A program made the translations under genes and the position numbers. Positions 27,511-38,200 of a stretch of 64,000 nt of DNA are shown piece by piece (position 1 is the stretch's first letter; each line of letters opens with the position of its first letter). This stretch comes from Serinus canaria. Taxonomy: Eukaryota > Chordata > Aves > Passeriformes > Fringillidae. The stretch lies in contig NC_066326.1 of assembly GCF_022539315.1 (NCBI RefSeq), forward strand, positions 20,290,601 through 20,354,600, written 5' to 3'. The notes beneath the pieces are model-generated. The model saw nothing but the letters and a program-made list of their open reading frames with translations. It searched no databases and had not been told where the DNA came from.

Positions 27511-28849
27511 TTGTGAAGGTGGCCAGCATGTGCCAAAGGTGACATCCCTGCTGCCACCCTGCTGCTGGGGCTGCTGGTGCTCCTGGCATGTCCTGCTCAG
27601 CAGGTTCTCAGGGGTACCCAGGTACGGTGGAGACACCACAGTCCTGGGGCTGAGCACAGGGTTTCACCCACCTGTGGGCACAGAGCTGGCCACCTTCAAT
27701 GACAATTTGGGTCAAGAACAGAGGAGGAGGAGGATGGTTATAAAGTATATACAGAAAAAACCAATGTGGCAAAGAGACTTGTCCAGCTTCTGTTTTTCCT
27801 GCGAGGAGAGCTCAGCCCTTCCTGGCCGTGCAGGGCTGGGGCCACAGGGTCAGCCCTGATGGAGATCTTGCTGCTTTGCTTCATCTCTCATTTCTTGGTT
27901 TTAATTAGAGCAAGGGACTTGCACACAGGTCTGTTTGTGATTAGGGCAAAGCAAGATGTTCTCAGGAAACAGTTTTTTCTAATGGATTTTTTTGTTTTCT
28001 CAGTATATTTTAAACTGCTCTTTGCAAGACAATTGTCAGGAATTTAACTTCCTAATTTATTAGTAAATTTCTAAAGAGTTTACAGCAATTTTCTTCAATT
28101 GGAAATATGACATCTGGGGTTTATACATGTTATGGGCTTTTTGGGTAATGATTTTATGTGTTTGACTTAGCATCCTGCTGAAAAGTCTTTATGAATATTT
28201 GCCTACATTTATGAATCAATATTTTCTTTCTGAAGATCTCACAAAATTTACTTTCAGGGAAATTCCTGCCCATCATAGGGTTTATCCTTATAGTCTCTTG
28301 AGAAGGCAAATATAAAATGGGTGCAAATATGTATTAGATTAATTTGCTTTAAAAACTTGAATGCATGCACCAAATAAATATCTTTATTTCAGCCTTGTTT
28401 CGCATGTTGAACCACACTGGTTATTGTACTCAGAATGTAAATGGGAGTCTTTCTGGTCTTGCAGTTGTACAGCACAGTTGATTTGCCTTATTTTTGCACA
28501 TATTTCTGCATAGATGTGAAAATTATATTAATCCTGGTGAGCCATAGATATTTCACAGCAAAAAGCCCAAGCTTGAGGTAAACATCAGAACCTTTTATGC
28601 TCTTGTTGCAAAACTATATGTTGTAGAAAAAATCCCATTGGAAGAGCAGTGTTCACCACCAACAAGACATGTCTTTTTCCTTTCATTCCTATTTTCTATC
28701 CCTTTCACTTTCCAAAGCAACTCAAACCATTCCTGGGTAGGGAAAAAAAAAAAGAAAAAGAAGAAAAAGTGAGGGGACTTTTTTCTTTTAATAAATCAAA
28801 ATTGAATATAAATAACACTTTGCAATTATGAGTGTTTAAATTCCAAATT

Positions 28850-29310
28850 TTTTAGGCTAATCACTTTCAGAAACAAACAAGAGATTGAATTTATATTGCC
28901 TGCAGTTGTTATTGGAAAGGTATGCCCAGATATGGCTAAATGAAGTCAGTCCCAGTGCAATTATGATCACTCAAGCATGCTTTCAACGTATTGTGCCAAA
29001 TTAGGTAGATTTGAGCAATTTGACTTCCTGTAGCAAATCTCCAGGGCACTTTTGAGAAAGCACAGACTGTTTACAAACACTCTCAGGTTTCCCGAGGTTC
29101 TGAGGCAGCGGCGCAGCAGCAGCGCCCGAGCACACACCTGTCAAAGCTGACAGCCACATGTGCTGCAGAGCCCCCTCTCCGTCCTGCTACCCTTTACTTG
29201 CAATTTAAAAACCAAAAGGCCACAGAAGTTTTAATTGCCTTGGACTCAGTCTTTTGAAAACCAAAATGCTGCAATCTGTTAAATGTAAATATTGTCGGCT
29301 TTCTGTATTC
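28850..29310. promoter_or_regulatory. Candidate conserved noncoding element with inverted TGIF/MEIS-type sites
   Basis: A repeat-free block that shifts from AT-rich to a small CpG cluster (29095-29135) and back. At 29138-29153 it carries CTGTCA, a 4-bp spacer and TGACAG: a perfect inverted pair of TGIF/MEIS/PKNOX-type cores. An E-box CACATG/CATGTG lies just 3' at about 29156. No open frame of interest. Confidence 0.3.
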
Positions 29311-29335
29311 TTTTTTTTTTTTTTTTTTTTTTTTT
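29311..29335. repeat. T25 homopolymer
   Basis: 25 consecutive T followed by GGCAG. On the plus strand this resembles a polypyrimidine tract with an acceptor AG. On the minus strand it is an A-tract without an upstream AATAAA, so a retroposed tail is not supported. Confidence 0.95.
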
Positions 29336-30005
29336 GGCAGAACTTGAACTCCCTCTAGCTTAAAAAAGTGAAGATTGTGTGTCTGGACTATATACCATTG
29401 ATGTAATAGTTTAGTTAATGCTGTTGCCCTGTTGTTGATCCAATATAGATGAGCTGCACTTCTGAAAACACAAGTTTCATCAGATCCTTAGCTGGCAGCA
29501 GTTGCAAAACCAGAGCAGCCCTTTTAAGCTCCACATTTCCCACTGAAAACATGCAAAACTTCCTAGAAAGTCAAAAGTTATTCTTGCAGAATCCCTGAAA
29601 TCCCCAGCTTTGTAGAATTCTGGGCTTCTAGAAGTTGCTGTAATGCAGTTACTGCACAGTGCATTTTTGTCCTGGTCTACGACAATAACTGGAATTAATT
29701 AACAATAATGACAATTTGCTGCTGTCTCAGGGCCTTGGGCCCAATTCTGTACCTGTGCCCACCTAATGGTTGTTTTAGTGCTTGCTTAGGTTGTGGGCAG
29801 TATGCCCAGCACCTTGCAGGACAGAGCTCTGGAGACGTGTTTTCTTGTAACATCATTTTTTTTCCATTCTTTTGTAAATATTTGAGGTTTTCATAAGGGC
29901 CACCACTTGGAGAGCAGCCTGACTGTCCTCAATAATGATCACAACATCCCTGCAATGCTAATTCCTACCAACAGGAATTTGTCCCTTCATCTTGAATCTC
30001 TCTGG

Positions 30006-30054
30006 GGCTCCTAAGCTCCAGCTCACTGTGAGCTCCTAAGTAGAGCTCACTGTG
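30006..30054. repeat. 24-bp tandem duplication
   Basis: GGCTCCTAAGCTCCAGCTCACTGTG-type unit, repeated as AGCTCCTAAGTAGAGCTC then ACTGTG. Two imperfect copies. Confidence 0.8.
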
Positions 30055-31089
30055 CATGGTAAATAAGCACTAACAGATAACATCTAGAGTTATTTCCAAC
30101 TTTGAACACTTTTCCAAGAAATACAAAGGTCAAGTGGAGTGAAATTGTTTTAAAAACAAACAGGCCAGCAAAGAAAAGAATTAATTGCAGGTTTGAAATA
30201 ACACAAGGATGCTGGAAAACAGCAAAGGGGATTTGTAGCTTGAAATCTTATTCAAATTATTTACATTCATCATATTTCTGCTTGTAAACAGAGATTTGAG
30301 AATAAACTCAATAAATCTCCCACTAGGCATAGAAAAGCACATGTGCATTGTTAATGTTTTAAAGATTTCAGTTAAAGCTCTAGGTTTTGCTAACAAGCAG
30401 ACACGTTTTCTTTGTAATGAAAGATGAGTAGAAAACACTTTTCTGTGAATTAATGAGCTAATTTTGGATTACACTCACAGCTGTTACTACATGGGCTGGC
30501 TTTGGTCATTTTAATATCTTCTGATAGTCCCCCTAGTACCAAGGAAAGTGGTCTCACAGGTTAGGAGCAGTTCAAAGCCTTTGATTAGACACGGTCCTTG
30601 AAGCTCCCAGCCAGCCTCTCCTCACACTCTGTGCTCTCCATGGCCAGAGCATCCACATGGCAGAGGCTCGCAGGAGCTGCCCCAGCAATGTGTTCAAGAT
30701 GTCAGGACCCAGCTCACAGCAGACATTAACAGCCTCTATTACAGCCCTGGATCCAGGCTGGGGGATTTCTGTCTTCCTTCAGCAATGATCAAACTTAATC
30801 TCAGTAATGTAGAGCACAGCCTCTCCAAAAGAGATCCAGGCTTGTCATGTGTCACACTGTTTTCTCAACCCAAAAATAAATGTATTTCCTCCTTTTCCTT
30901 CAACTTCTATGTTTTGCCTGCTGTTGTATTTGAAATATAACATGTGCACTGTGCCAGCAAGCAAAGCCTTGCTGCCTCTGCTCCAGCAAGGCTTTAAATG
31001 GGAATTGCTTCTGAGAAAGGCCTGGCACACTAACCTGGCTTTACATTAACTTTAGGAATAGCCAGAATTCATTTTTCTGTTTCAAACTT

Positions 31090-31560
31090 TACTTCTCAGA
31101 GCCCTCAGGTCTGGTCACACCTTGTGCATTACACACGTTCCATTAACAGATGCCACATGTTAACAGCTCTAATAGAACTTATTAGGTTTAATGGGAGGGT
31201 GGTGGGGAAGTAGCTGCAGGATGATGGATAGCTGCAATTCATCCATTAGGAAAGCTTACTTTTAACATCTTTCTTGGTGTTTTACCTGTGTTTAAAGCAT
31301 CCCTAAAGTGATCAATTAGCCAAGAACTTTTAAACAAAATTTAAACCTCAGAGCTGACTCTCAGCCTAACAGAAAGCACGAAAGATAAATGGGGTTTGTA
31401 ACACCCTAGCATTTCAACTAATGCATGTGGGAGGGTAATTGCATCAGTTTATAGGCTTTCATTTATATAGAAAGGAAATCAGTGCTTGGCATATAACAAA
31501 GTTAAGTGAGAAATCACCATAATTTTCTGTATTGCACACTCCTAAATCCCTGTTTGTTTA
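31090..31560. promoter_or_regulatory. Candidate conserved noncoding element
   Basis: Repeat-free, AT-rich block with ordered homeodomain/forkhead-like sites: AACTTATTAGGTTTAATGGG, GATCAATTAGCC, ACCTGTGTTTAAAG, and GGGTAATTGCATC followed by TTTATAGG. Nominated on composition only. Confidence 0.2.
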
Positions 31561-31748
31561 AATTGGTTTGCCCACCAGATCCTTGTTTTCACAAACTGAT
31601 AATATAGGAAAAGGAAAATACTTTATGATTTGAGGGTTTTTTGCTTGTTCACTCCAAATGCTGCAGTGAATTTTAGAGTAGAATAGCCTGGGCTTATACA
31701 TATCACGAATAAAAAAAGTGGCTAATTAATCTACCTTATGACCAATTG

Positions 31749-31791
31749 TCTCTGCTGTGGAATTAAAAGGATCTCTGCTGTGGTAAAAGGA
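31749..31791. repeat. Short tandem duplication, about 22-bp unit
   Basis: TCTCTGCTGTGG followed by AATTAAAAGGA is repeated as TCTCTGCTGTGG followed by TAAAAGGAT. Two copies. Confidence 0.8.
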
Positions 31792-32362
31792 TTTTCTCAC
31801 TGGATTTGAATGTATAGCACCCTACATTTTTTTGGAACCACACAACCAGTTATTAAACTGAAATCTTAGTGTTTCAGATTTTTAAAATGATGTTTTTAAA
31901 GCATTAGCCTCAATTCTTTCTGGTGTTATTTGGAGTATAGTTGGAGATGTGTAAATGTGCAATAATTCAGCTGCCTCTTGTCCAGTGAACTCGAATATTC
32001 AGGAGCAGCTCTCACTACAGGCTGTGACTTCAGATGCAAAGCAACACTTCCTCACCAGTGCCAGAACACCATCACTGAGAAAATTGTCACAGCAAGGGTC
32101 CATGACCCCTGATCCATGTTCTTTTTTTTAGGTTGTTTTTTTTACCTTAGTTGCTGTTTTGGGCAAATATTTGTGTCCCTGTCTCCATGCACTGCACGCT
32201 CCTTGCATTCTGCAAGAGGAAACCTCCAAAAGATACAATGCTGGCACAAATTTAGGCAACACGTGATTTGGCCATGTGGTGGAAACAGCACCTTCAGGTA
32301 GAGCATCAAAAGTAGAAATGGTCTCAGCTTGAATTCCACTCATCCAATCAGTATTTTCCTGA

Positions 32363-32929
32363 TGTGCTGGTTTTGGCTGCAATAGAATGAATTGGCTGGT
32401 CTGGGGCTGGTTTGGGATTGTGCTGAACACAGGGTTGATAACACAGAGATGTTTTTGCTGTGCGTGGGCAGGGCCAAGCCTTTCCTGCTTTTGGGTGGTC
32501 ACACTGGGCAGGAAGCTGGGAGGAGCCACAGCCAGCCAGGTAACACAAACAGACCAAAGGCGATATTCCAGCCCATGTGACATCACACTCAGGACATAAA
32601 GCTGGGGGGACAGGGAGGGAGGGACGCTCGAAGGGATGGCATTTGTCTTTCCAAGTCATTGCTGCACGGGACGGAGCCCTGCTCTCCTGGAGGTGCTGAA
32701 CACCTGCACAGCCATGGGGAGCAGTGAATTAATACCTGCTTGCCGTGAATTAATACCTTGCTTTGCAGTGTTTGTGTGCCCAGCTTCTGCTTGCACTGTT
32801 AAACTGTCTTTATCTAAACCTACAAGTTTTCTAACTTTTACCCTTCTGATTCTCTCCCTGATCCCAGTGGTGGGGGAGTGAAAGAGGGGCTGAGAGGGGC
32901 TGGTGGCTGGCTGGGGTTAAACAAAGACA
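32363..32929 (+). mobile_element. Older solo LTR of an avian endogenous retrovirus
   Basis: About 567 bp from TGTGCTGGTTTTGGCTG to GGCTGGGGTTAAAC..GACA. The order of landmarks fits a common avian LTR family by memory: GTTGATAACACAGAGATG, AACAGACCAAAGG, GATATTCCAGCCCATGTGAC, AGGACATAAAGCTGGGGGG (TATA-like), AAACTGTCTTTATCTAAACC and CTTCTGATTCTCTCCCTGAT. No clear target-site duplication is visible and an internal 21-bp duplication is present at 32724-32757, so it is older or more altered than the 45-kb LTR. The family name is uncertain (ERVL-like is my best guess). Confidence 0.75.
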
Positions 32930-35079
32930 TTTTGGGGACATTAGCAGATTGTTTTGAACCATGCCACATTCAATACACTGACATCAAGAGCATCAAAGTT
33001 TAAGACTCTTTTCTTCTCAGACTAATTTTTACCTCTTATTTTTGTGAAAGGTACAATCGTTACTCATGGTAAGAATGATTCTGTTATTTAAATCATAGAA
33101 TATGAGTAAGGATTTATTTATATCCAAGCAGTTCCTTAAATGGGAAACAATGCACTGGTGTTCATTCTAATGTATTATTAATTTCAGCCTGCTGAATTTC
33201 TGTTCTTCTAGAGCATGAACCTATTGTCGAGAAACAGCAGAATTTTGTATACATTTAGATATATACAGATTCCCAAAGTTTGAAGTGGGATGATTTGTGC
33301 TCTTTGCAATGTATTTACCAGAAAGGTTTGGCTCAGCTGGAGCATCTGGTTCACAGTGTGTTCTTAGATTTTAACTCAATTTTGATTTTGACATGAGAAG
33401 CCCAAGTGACAGAAGGTCACATGTTGAGCCTGTGACTCAGCTGGAACGGAGAACCAAGATCTTTCTGGCTGTGTTGATCAGTGTCCTACAGGGAGAAAAT
33501 GCTTGTGCAGATCACCCTGTGGAGATCAGCACAGGAGAATACCAAGAGAGGGATGGAGAGATGGTGGCATTTGTGACCTTCCCGTGCAGGAAAGGCCATG
33601 TAGTAATGGTTAGAAGAAGAGGTGGGAGCCTCTGTGGGTTCTGTAGAGTGAATTTCTGTGTGCACCTTCATGGGTATGGAGAGGGAAGACTTCCCAGGTC
33701 AAGTCTGGTCTGTAGACCAGATCTGAAGAGCTGCCCATGTGGTTGTTACAAAATCTAGGCCCAGGTGATTAATATGGTGACTGCTTCTTATTCCAGTTTT
33801 AAAGGGGAGCCCAGCATGTTGGGACACTCTCCAGTGCTCTAAGTGCAGCTTCCCTTCAGGTGACTGCAAATGCACAGATTTAAGCAAGCTTGGGCTTTGA
33901 GCATTTATTTTTCAGCTAGAATCTTGTAAAGTAAAATCACATTACTTTCCCAAAAGAAGCCATCTTGCTTCTATGCCGTATCTGCAAACAATTAGTCAGA
34001 AATGGTACTTATTTGAAGTTCAATCATCTTAATCTTCCTACTTTAGAAAATTCCCAAAACTTGAGCCAATATTGTGACAGATAGTTTATTATTTGATAGC
34101 ACATACATTCTGTACAACAACACTGCTCTGGATGTGGAGTGTCCTTTAATCAAGTGCAAGGCTGGCAAAAGAAACAGTGGATGCATCAGACTCAGGAGTG
34201 ATGGGAAGCCATGCACACAGATGTGCTCTGCGGAGAGCACTTAAGCACTTAAGTAAAATGTCCCTTTTGTTCCTCCAGGAACCACCTCGAGTGCTCAGCC
34301 AGTGCTCCAGGACCTTGCCCTTGCACTGCTGCTTCCTTTCTCCCCTTCTTTCCCTGAGTGGGAGCAGATTTCCATCATGCCTGATTAAGGTACGGTTTAC
34401 AATTGCATCTGGAATTACTAGAAACAGAGATGGTCCTTTAGGAAATCCACATGTGGACAGCTGTGGGTTACACGTCACAGCTGGGTGTTCACTTTTCGGC
34501 GCAGACCATGAAGGAAATTTGGCACGACTCTAAAATAAAACACCATCATTAGGTCAATTACCTTCTCCACTTTTCTGTCTTTTCTAACATTTGCTCTGAC
34601 CTGCTGTTTGAGGAAGATTCTGTTTCCTAACTATGGTACTGATGAGGTTCATTTCTCAGCTAACAGCCTTGTTCTGCCCAAAGCTGTTAAATCTTGCAGT
34701 TCTCCTGCAGGAAATGGGATCCTCTTGTACCTCAGAGTGACCAAAAGGGTGCAGTTTGCAGGATCTTCAGGTTTTGCAGTAATCAACAGGTTTGTAAGCT
34801 GGTTGAAATTGTTATAGGTTTGCTTTTCTCCTTTAAAACTCAATTCAAATTAATTCAGTATTGTTGATGTAAATTCAATCAAGGGCATGTCAAAGCATAC
34901 AGCACTGCCCTCTGATACCTGTGGTGAGTGAGGTGCTTTATTGGGAATGGCTTCTCTGAATTTATCAACAACACATTTCCAGGCTTTGCAGGAAGGGCTC
35001 TCTGGTGATCATTCTCAGGGAAAAAGAGGAATGTACAAGCACTGGCAGCCCAAAAAATCCTCAGGTCTTTGGGATGTGA
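32930..35079. other. Intergenic DNA
   Basis: No gene or named repeat is recognised. A 121-codon plus-strand frame at 33393-33758 is Cys-rich at its end (GFCRVNFC, CPCGCYKI) but resembles no family I know and is treated as chance. Confidence 0.55.
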
Positions 35080-35226
35080 ATCACATTCCCTGGAAGTGCC
35101 CAAGGCCACCTTGGACGGGGCTTGGAGTACCCTGGGACAGTGGAAGGTGTCCCTGGTCATGCCAGGGGTGGGATGAGATTATCTTTAAGGTTCCTTCCAA
35201 CCCAACTTGTCCTGGGCTATGTGATT
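35080..35226 (+). mobile_element. CR1 LINE 3' end fragment
   Basis: Contains ATTCCCTGGAAGTGCCCAAG, GGAGTACCCTGGGACAGTGG and TTAAGGTTCCTTCCAACCCA, ending near GGGCTATGTGATTTC. Confidence 0.9.
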
Positions 35227-38200
35227 TCTGTACATCCTGAGCTTGGTAGGCCTGGAGAAAGTGGGACCCACACACAGCAATTCCAGGTGGAGCAGTACTG
35301 TGCTGACATGAAAATGGTTCATTTGTTTTTTACAGACCTGGAAATTCCTGCCAATGAATTAAGTTTTGGACTGCATGGGAGTTTTAGGACATACGTCCAC
35401 AGACACAGTCTCCAATAATTGACAAGTAACACACAGTATTTTATACTAATTCAGAAACTGATATTCTGGAGCTTTCACAGCAATGTCTAAAAAAATTATT
35501 CACTGCTAAGATCCCTCATAAATTTCTACAGCGCATTTATGTTCCAAATCTGCATTTAATTTAGGTTTAATAACACATTTATAGTCCAGCATATTCACTA
35601 AATGATAATTAAAACCTGTGGAGAATTAACAACTCCATAACTTATACTGGAGATACTTACATCAGCTCTGAGCTTGCTTGCAGATACACCACCAATGCTG
35701 AGACCCCAAAGCCAACAGCTTCCCTTCCAGGAGAGGGGCGCCAGGCCAGTGCCATTGTTTCCCTTTGTGCCCAGCCCAAAAGAGACGTGTGAGGCCAAGC
35801 TCTGCTGGCACAATCTGAGATCTCCCACTCACCTGCAAAGGGCCGAGCTTTCACCCCATGAGTGAGACATTCTCATTTTTCAGGGCAAGTTGGGTTTCAG
35901 TTTGGAAGGAGACAGCCCCAGCTGCTGCTCTGACACTGGTGAGACTGTGATTGGAGCTGTTTAAGAAATAGGTTCTGCTTTGTACCCTTGTAAGGGGTGC
36001 AGGACTGGAAGGGTGGGGCAGAAATACCAGGGGGTGTGTGTGCTGCAAAATGGTCTCTGCAGTGAGAACTCCAGCCACCCCTCCCGAGGTGACATGTGAC
36101 AGAATATACATTTATATGTGACAATAATACTGAAAATCTGCAAGCAAGGTAGGACACAATTGTAGATGTTTCCAATTAATGACAGTTCTATTCTTTGTTT
36201 CTCCTCATGCTTGGTGACTTCTGCTAAAGGATGCCCAAGGGTCTGGAATGGCCCTTGGTGTAGCAGGACAACCAAAATTATTACACATAAATTATATGAT
36301 GGGCGTGGATGCAGAGTCTTGTGTCCTTGGGACAGTCTGGAGTCCTGTGGAAAGAGAGGCCCTGAGAGCACTGGTCTGGTGGGAGGTGTTGGGGTTGCGA
36401 CCAAGTCATCTTTACCCTGTAACATTTTGTGATTCTGTGAAACCTTTAAGACAGGACCAGGCTGAGCTGGGTCAGCGGGCACGACTGGGTCAGTGTCCAG
36501 TGGCATATACACTCCCAGTGTTAAGCTTCATTTTTAAGGATTTGCATTGAAACATGAGAAAATTTGCATTGAAACATGAATATTTTTCTAACTTGGCATA
36601 GACTTTTAAGACCTAAATATTGCCCGACAGGAAAATGGAGTGGACATTACCTTTACATTCTATGGATCGTGCCCTTGCCTCCACTCCTCTTTTAACCAAT
36701 CTGCAATACAACAGACAAAACATGAGAAGTATTAGACAAAATAACAGAGGGAAAAGCTAAATTTCCTTGTCAGAATATCTGTTTATGTAAGGCTGACAAC
36801 GTTTCCTGGCATGTGCCATGAGCAGTGGGATTTCTGTGGGCGCAGAAGAGGGGACACTGATCAGACGGGACACACCAGGCAGCTCGATAACATAAGGTCA
36901 TTTAATCCTGCCAAATACCTGCCAACGGGGCAGCCACAGGGAGCTGCTGAAGTGGGGAAGAAAGAGATAGCCTCATCTCACTCCAGTCATAAAATCGCAG
37001 TGCTTTTTCCTCAGGTGACCAAGGTGCCAAGCAGCATTTCCCTGCCCAAGCTGGAACAGGAGCCACTGGGGAAAAGTGCTTAAAAACCTCACAAAATATT
37101 TTCCTACTTGAAGGTATTACCCAGTTTTGACAGGTTTATCTAGCAATACCATTGATATCCTCAGCAGTGGTGTTCCTCCAGTGAAAAAAGAGCATTTGCT
37201 CCAAGGGTGGATATCTCATTTTTCAAAGAACTAAAAGCAGTCCTCTCATGCTGCCTGCCCTAAACTCTTACCTACATTTCCTGAGTTCCTGAATCTGCCT
37301 TGCTGGGGGGCTCAGATCGTGCCATGAGCTTAGCTGGGCACTCCCTGTGCTGTCCTTTACTGACATACCCGTAAAAATCTTCATTGTTATGGTTTTCGAA
37401 GACATTGTGGTGTAAAGGATCACATTTGAAGCTAAAAACAACCAGAAGTCAAAAGCCAGGCAGTGCCGTGTGGGGTCAGCACATCTGTGTGCAGGAATCC
37501 TGTGGTGTTTGGTCCTTCTGTGACTAAATGCTCAATTAAATGCTAAATTGATAATTAAAATAGTAGATATGCAACTACTGGTCACAAGTGGGTACTGGAG
37601 AACAGAACTGGGATGTGATGAGCCAGTGCTGCTGCTGGCAAGTTGAAATTCAGCAGGCAGCAAGTTTTTGGTCCTCCTGCCTGCTATCTGGGTTGACACC
37701 CACAATGCAGAATTTTGTTGCCCGTGAATTATGGTTCAAAGCTGCAAAGCCATTGTAGAAGTGTTTCCATTTCAATCCATCAGAAACACTCTGCTCAGCC
37801 AGAACTAAAGACTTCAGTCCCCTCCCAGGACAGTGAATGTGAGTAACTCAATAGATTTATCCCCATGAGCTTGGGTGAAGGACTAATATTAAAGAAATGC
37901 TTTTTGTTGTCAACTCTTTCTAGTCCATTAGGACTTTTTCAGTCATTCCACTGTCATTACAGTCCATGGTTTCTGAAATTTCATCCTTGGATTTTCTGTC
38001 AATTGTTTTTGAAGCACTGGACTGGGGAAGGAAGGCTGTGAGGAGGCATCTTTTAGCATGTCGAGTTTGGTTTTTTTTTTCCTCCTTTAAAGAGAAAATT
38101 GCCATTGTGTAACATGCCTGAACGAGGAAGTCTGGGGTCCCTGGATGAGCCTGTTCAGCCAGTTAACATCAGATTTCTTTCATTGCTTGTGCATATCATG

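Larger units (their letters stand above)
27511..32362. other. Intergenic DNA with two motif-rich blocks
   Basis: Includes a T25 run at 29311-29335, a 24-bp tandem duplication at about 30006-30054 and a 22-bp one at 31749-31791. Two candidate regulatory blocks are listed separately. No coding gene is recognised. Confidence 0.6.

Noticed and set aside
29311..29340. T25 followed by GGCAG read as a splice acceptor or, on the minus strand, as a retroposed poly(A) tail
   Set aside because: No branch-point context or coding exon follows on the plus strand. No AATAAA or target duplication accompanies it on the minus strand.
33393..33758. 121-codon plus-strand frame with clustered cysteines (GFCRVNFC, CPCGCYKI)
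   Set aside because: No signal peptide, no spacing typical of a defensin or zinc finger, and no splice partner. Cys content alone is not enough. RNA-seq or orthologue conservation would be needed to revive it.
36395..36445. Possible CR1 terminus ending ATTTTGTGATTCTGTGAAACC
   Set aside because: Only about 20 bases resemble the CR1 end and the upstream sequence does not follow the CR1 order.
35961..36512. 183-codon minus-strand frame
   Set aside because: No recognisable domain, and overlapping frames of similar size occur on the other strand. Chance is the simplest explanation.
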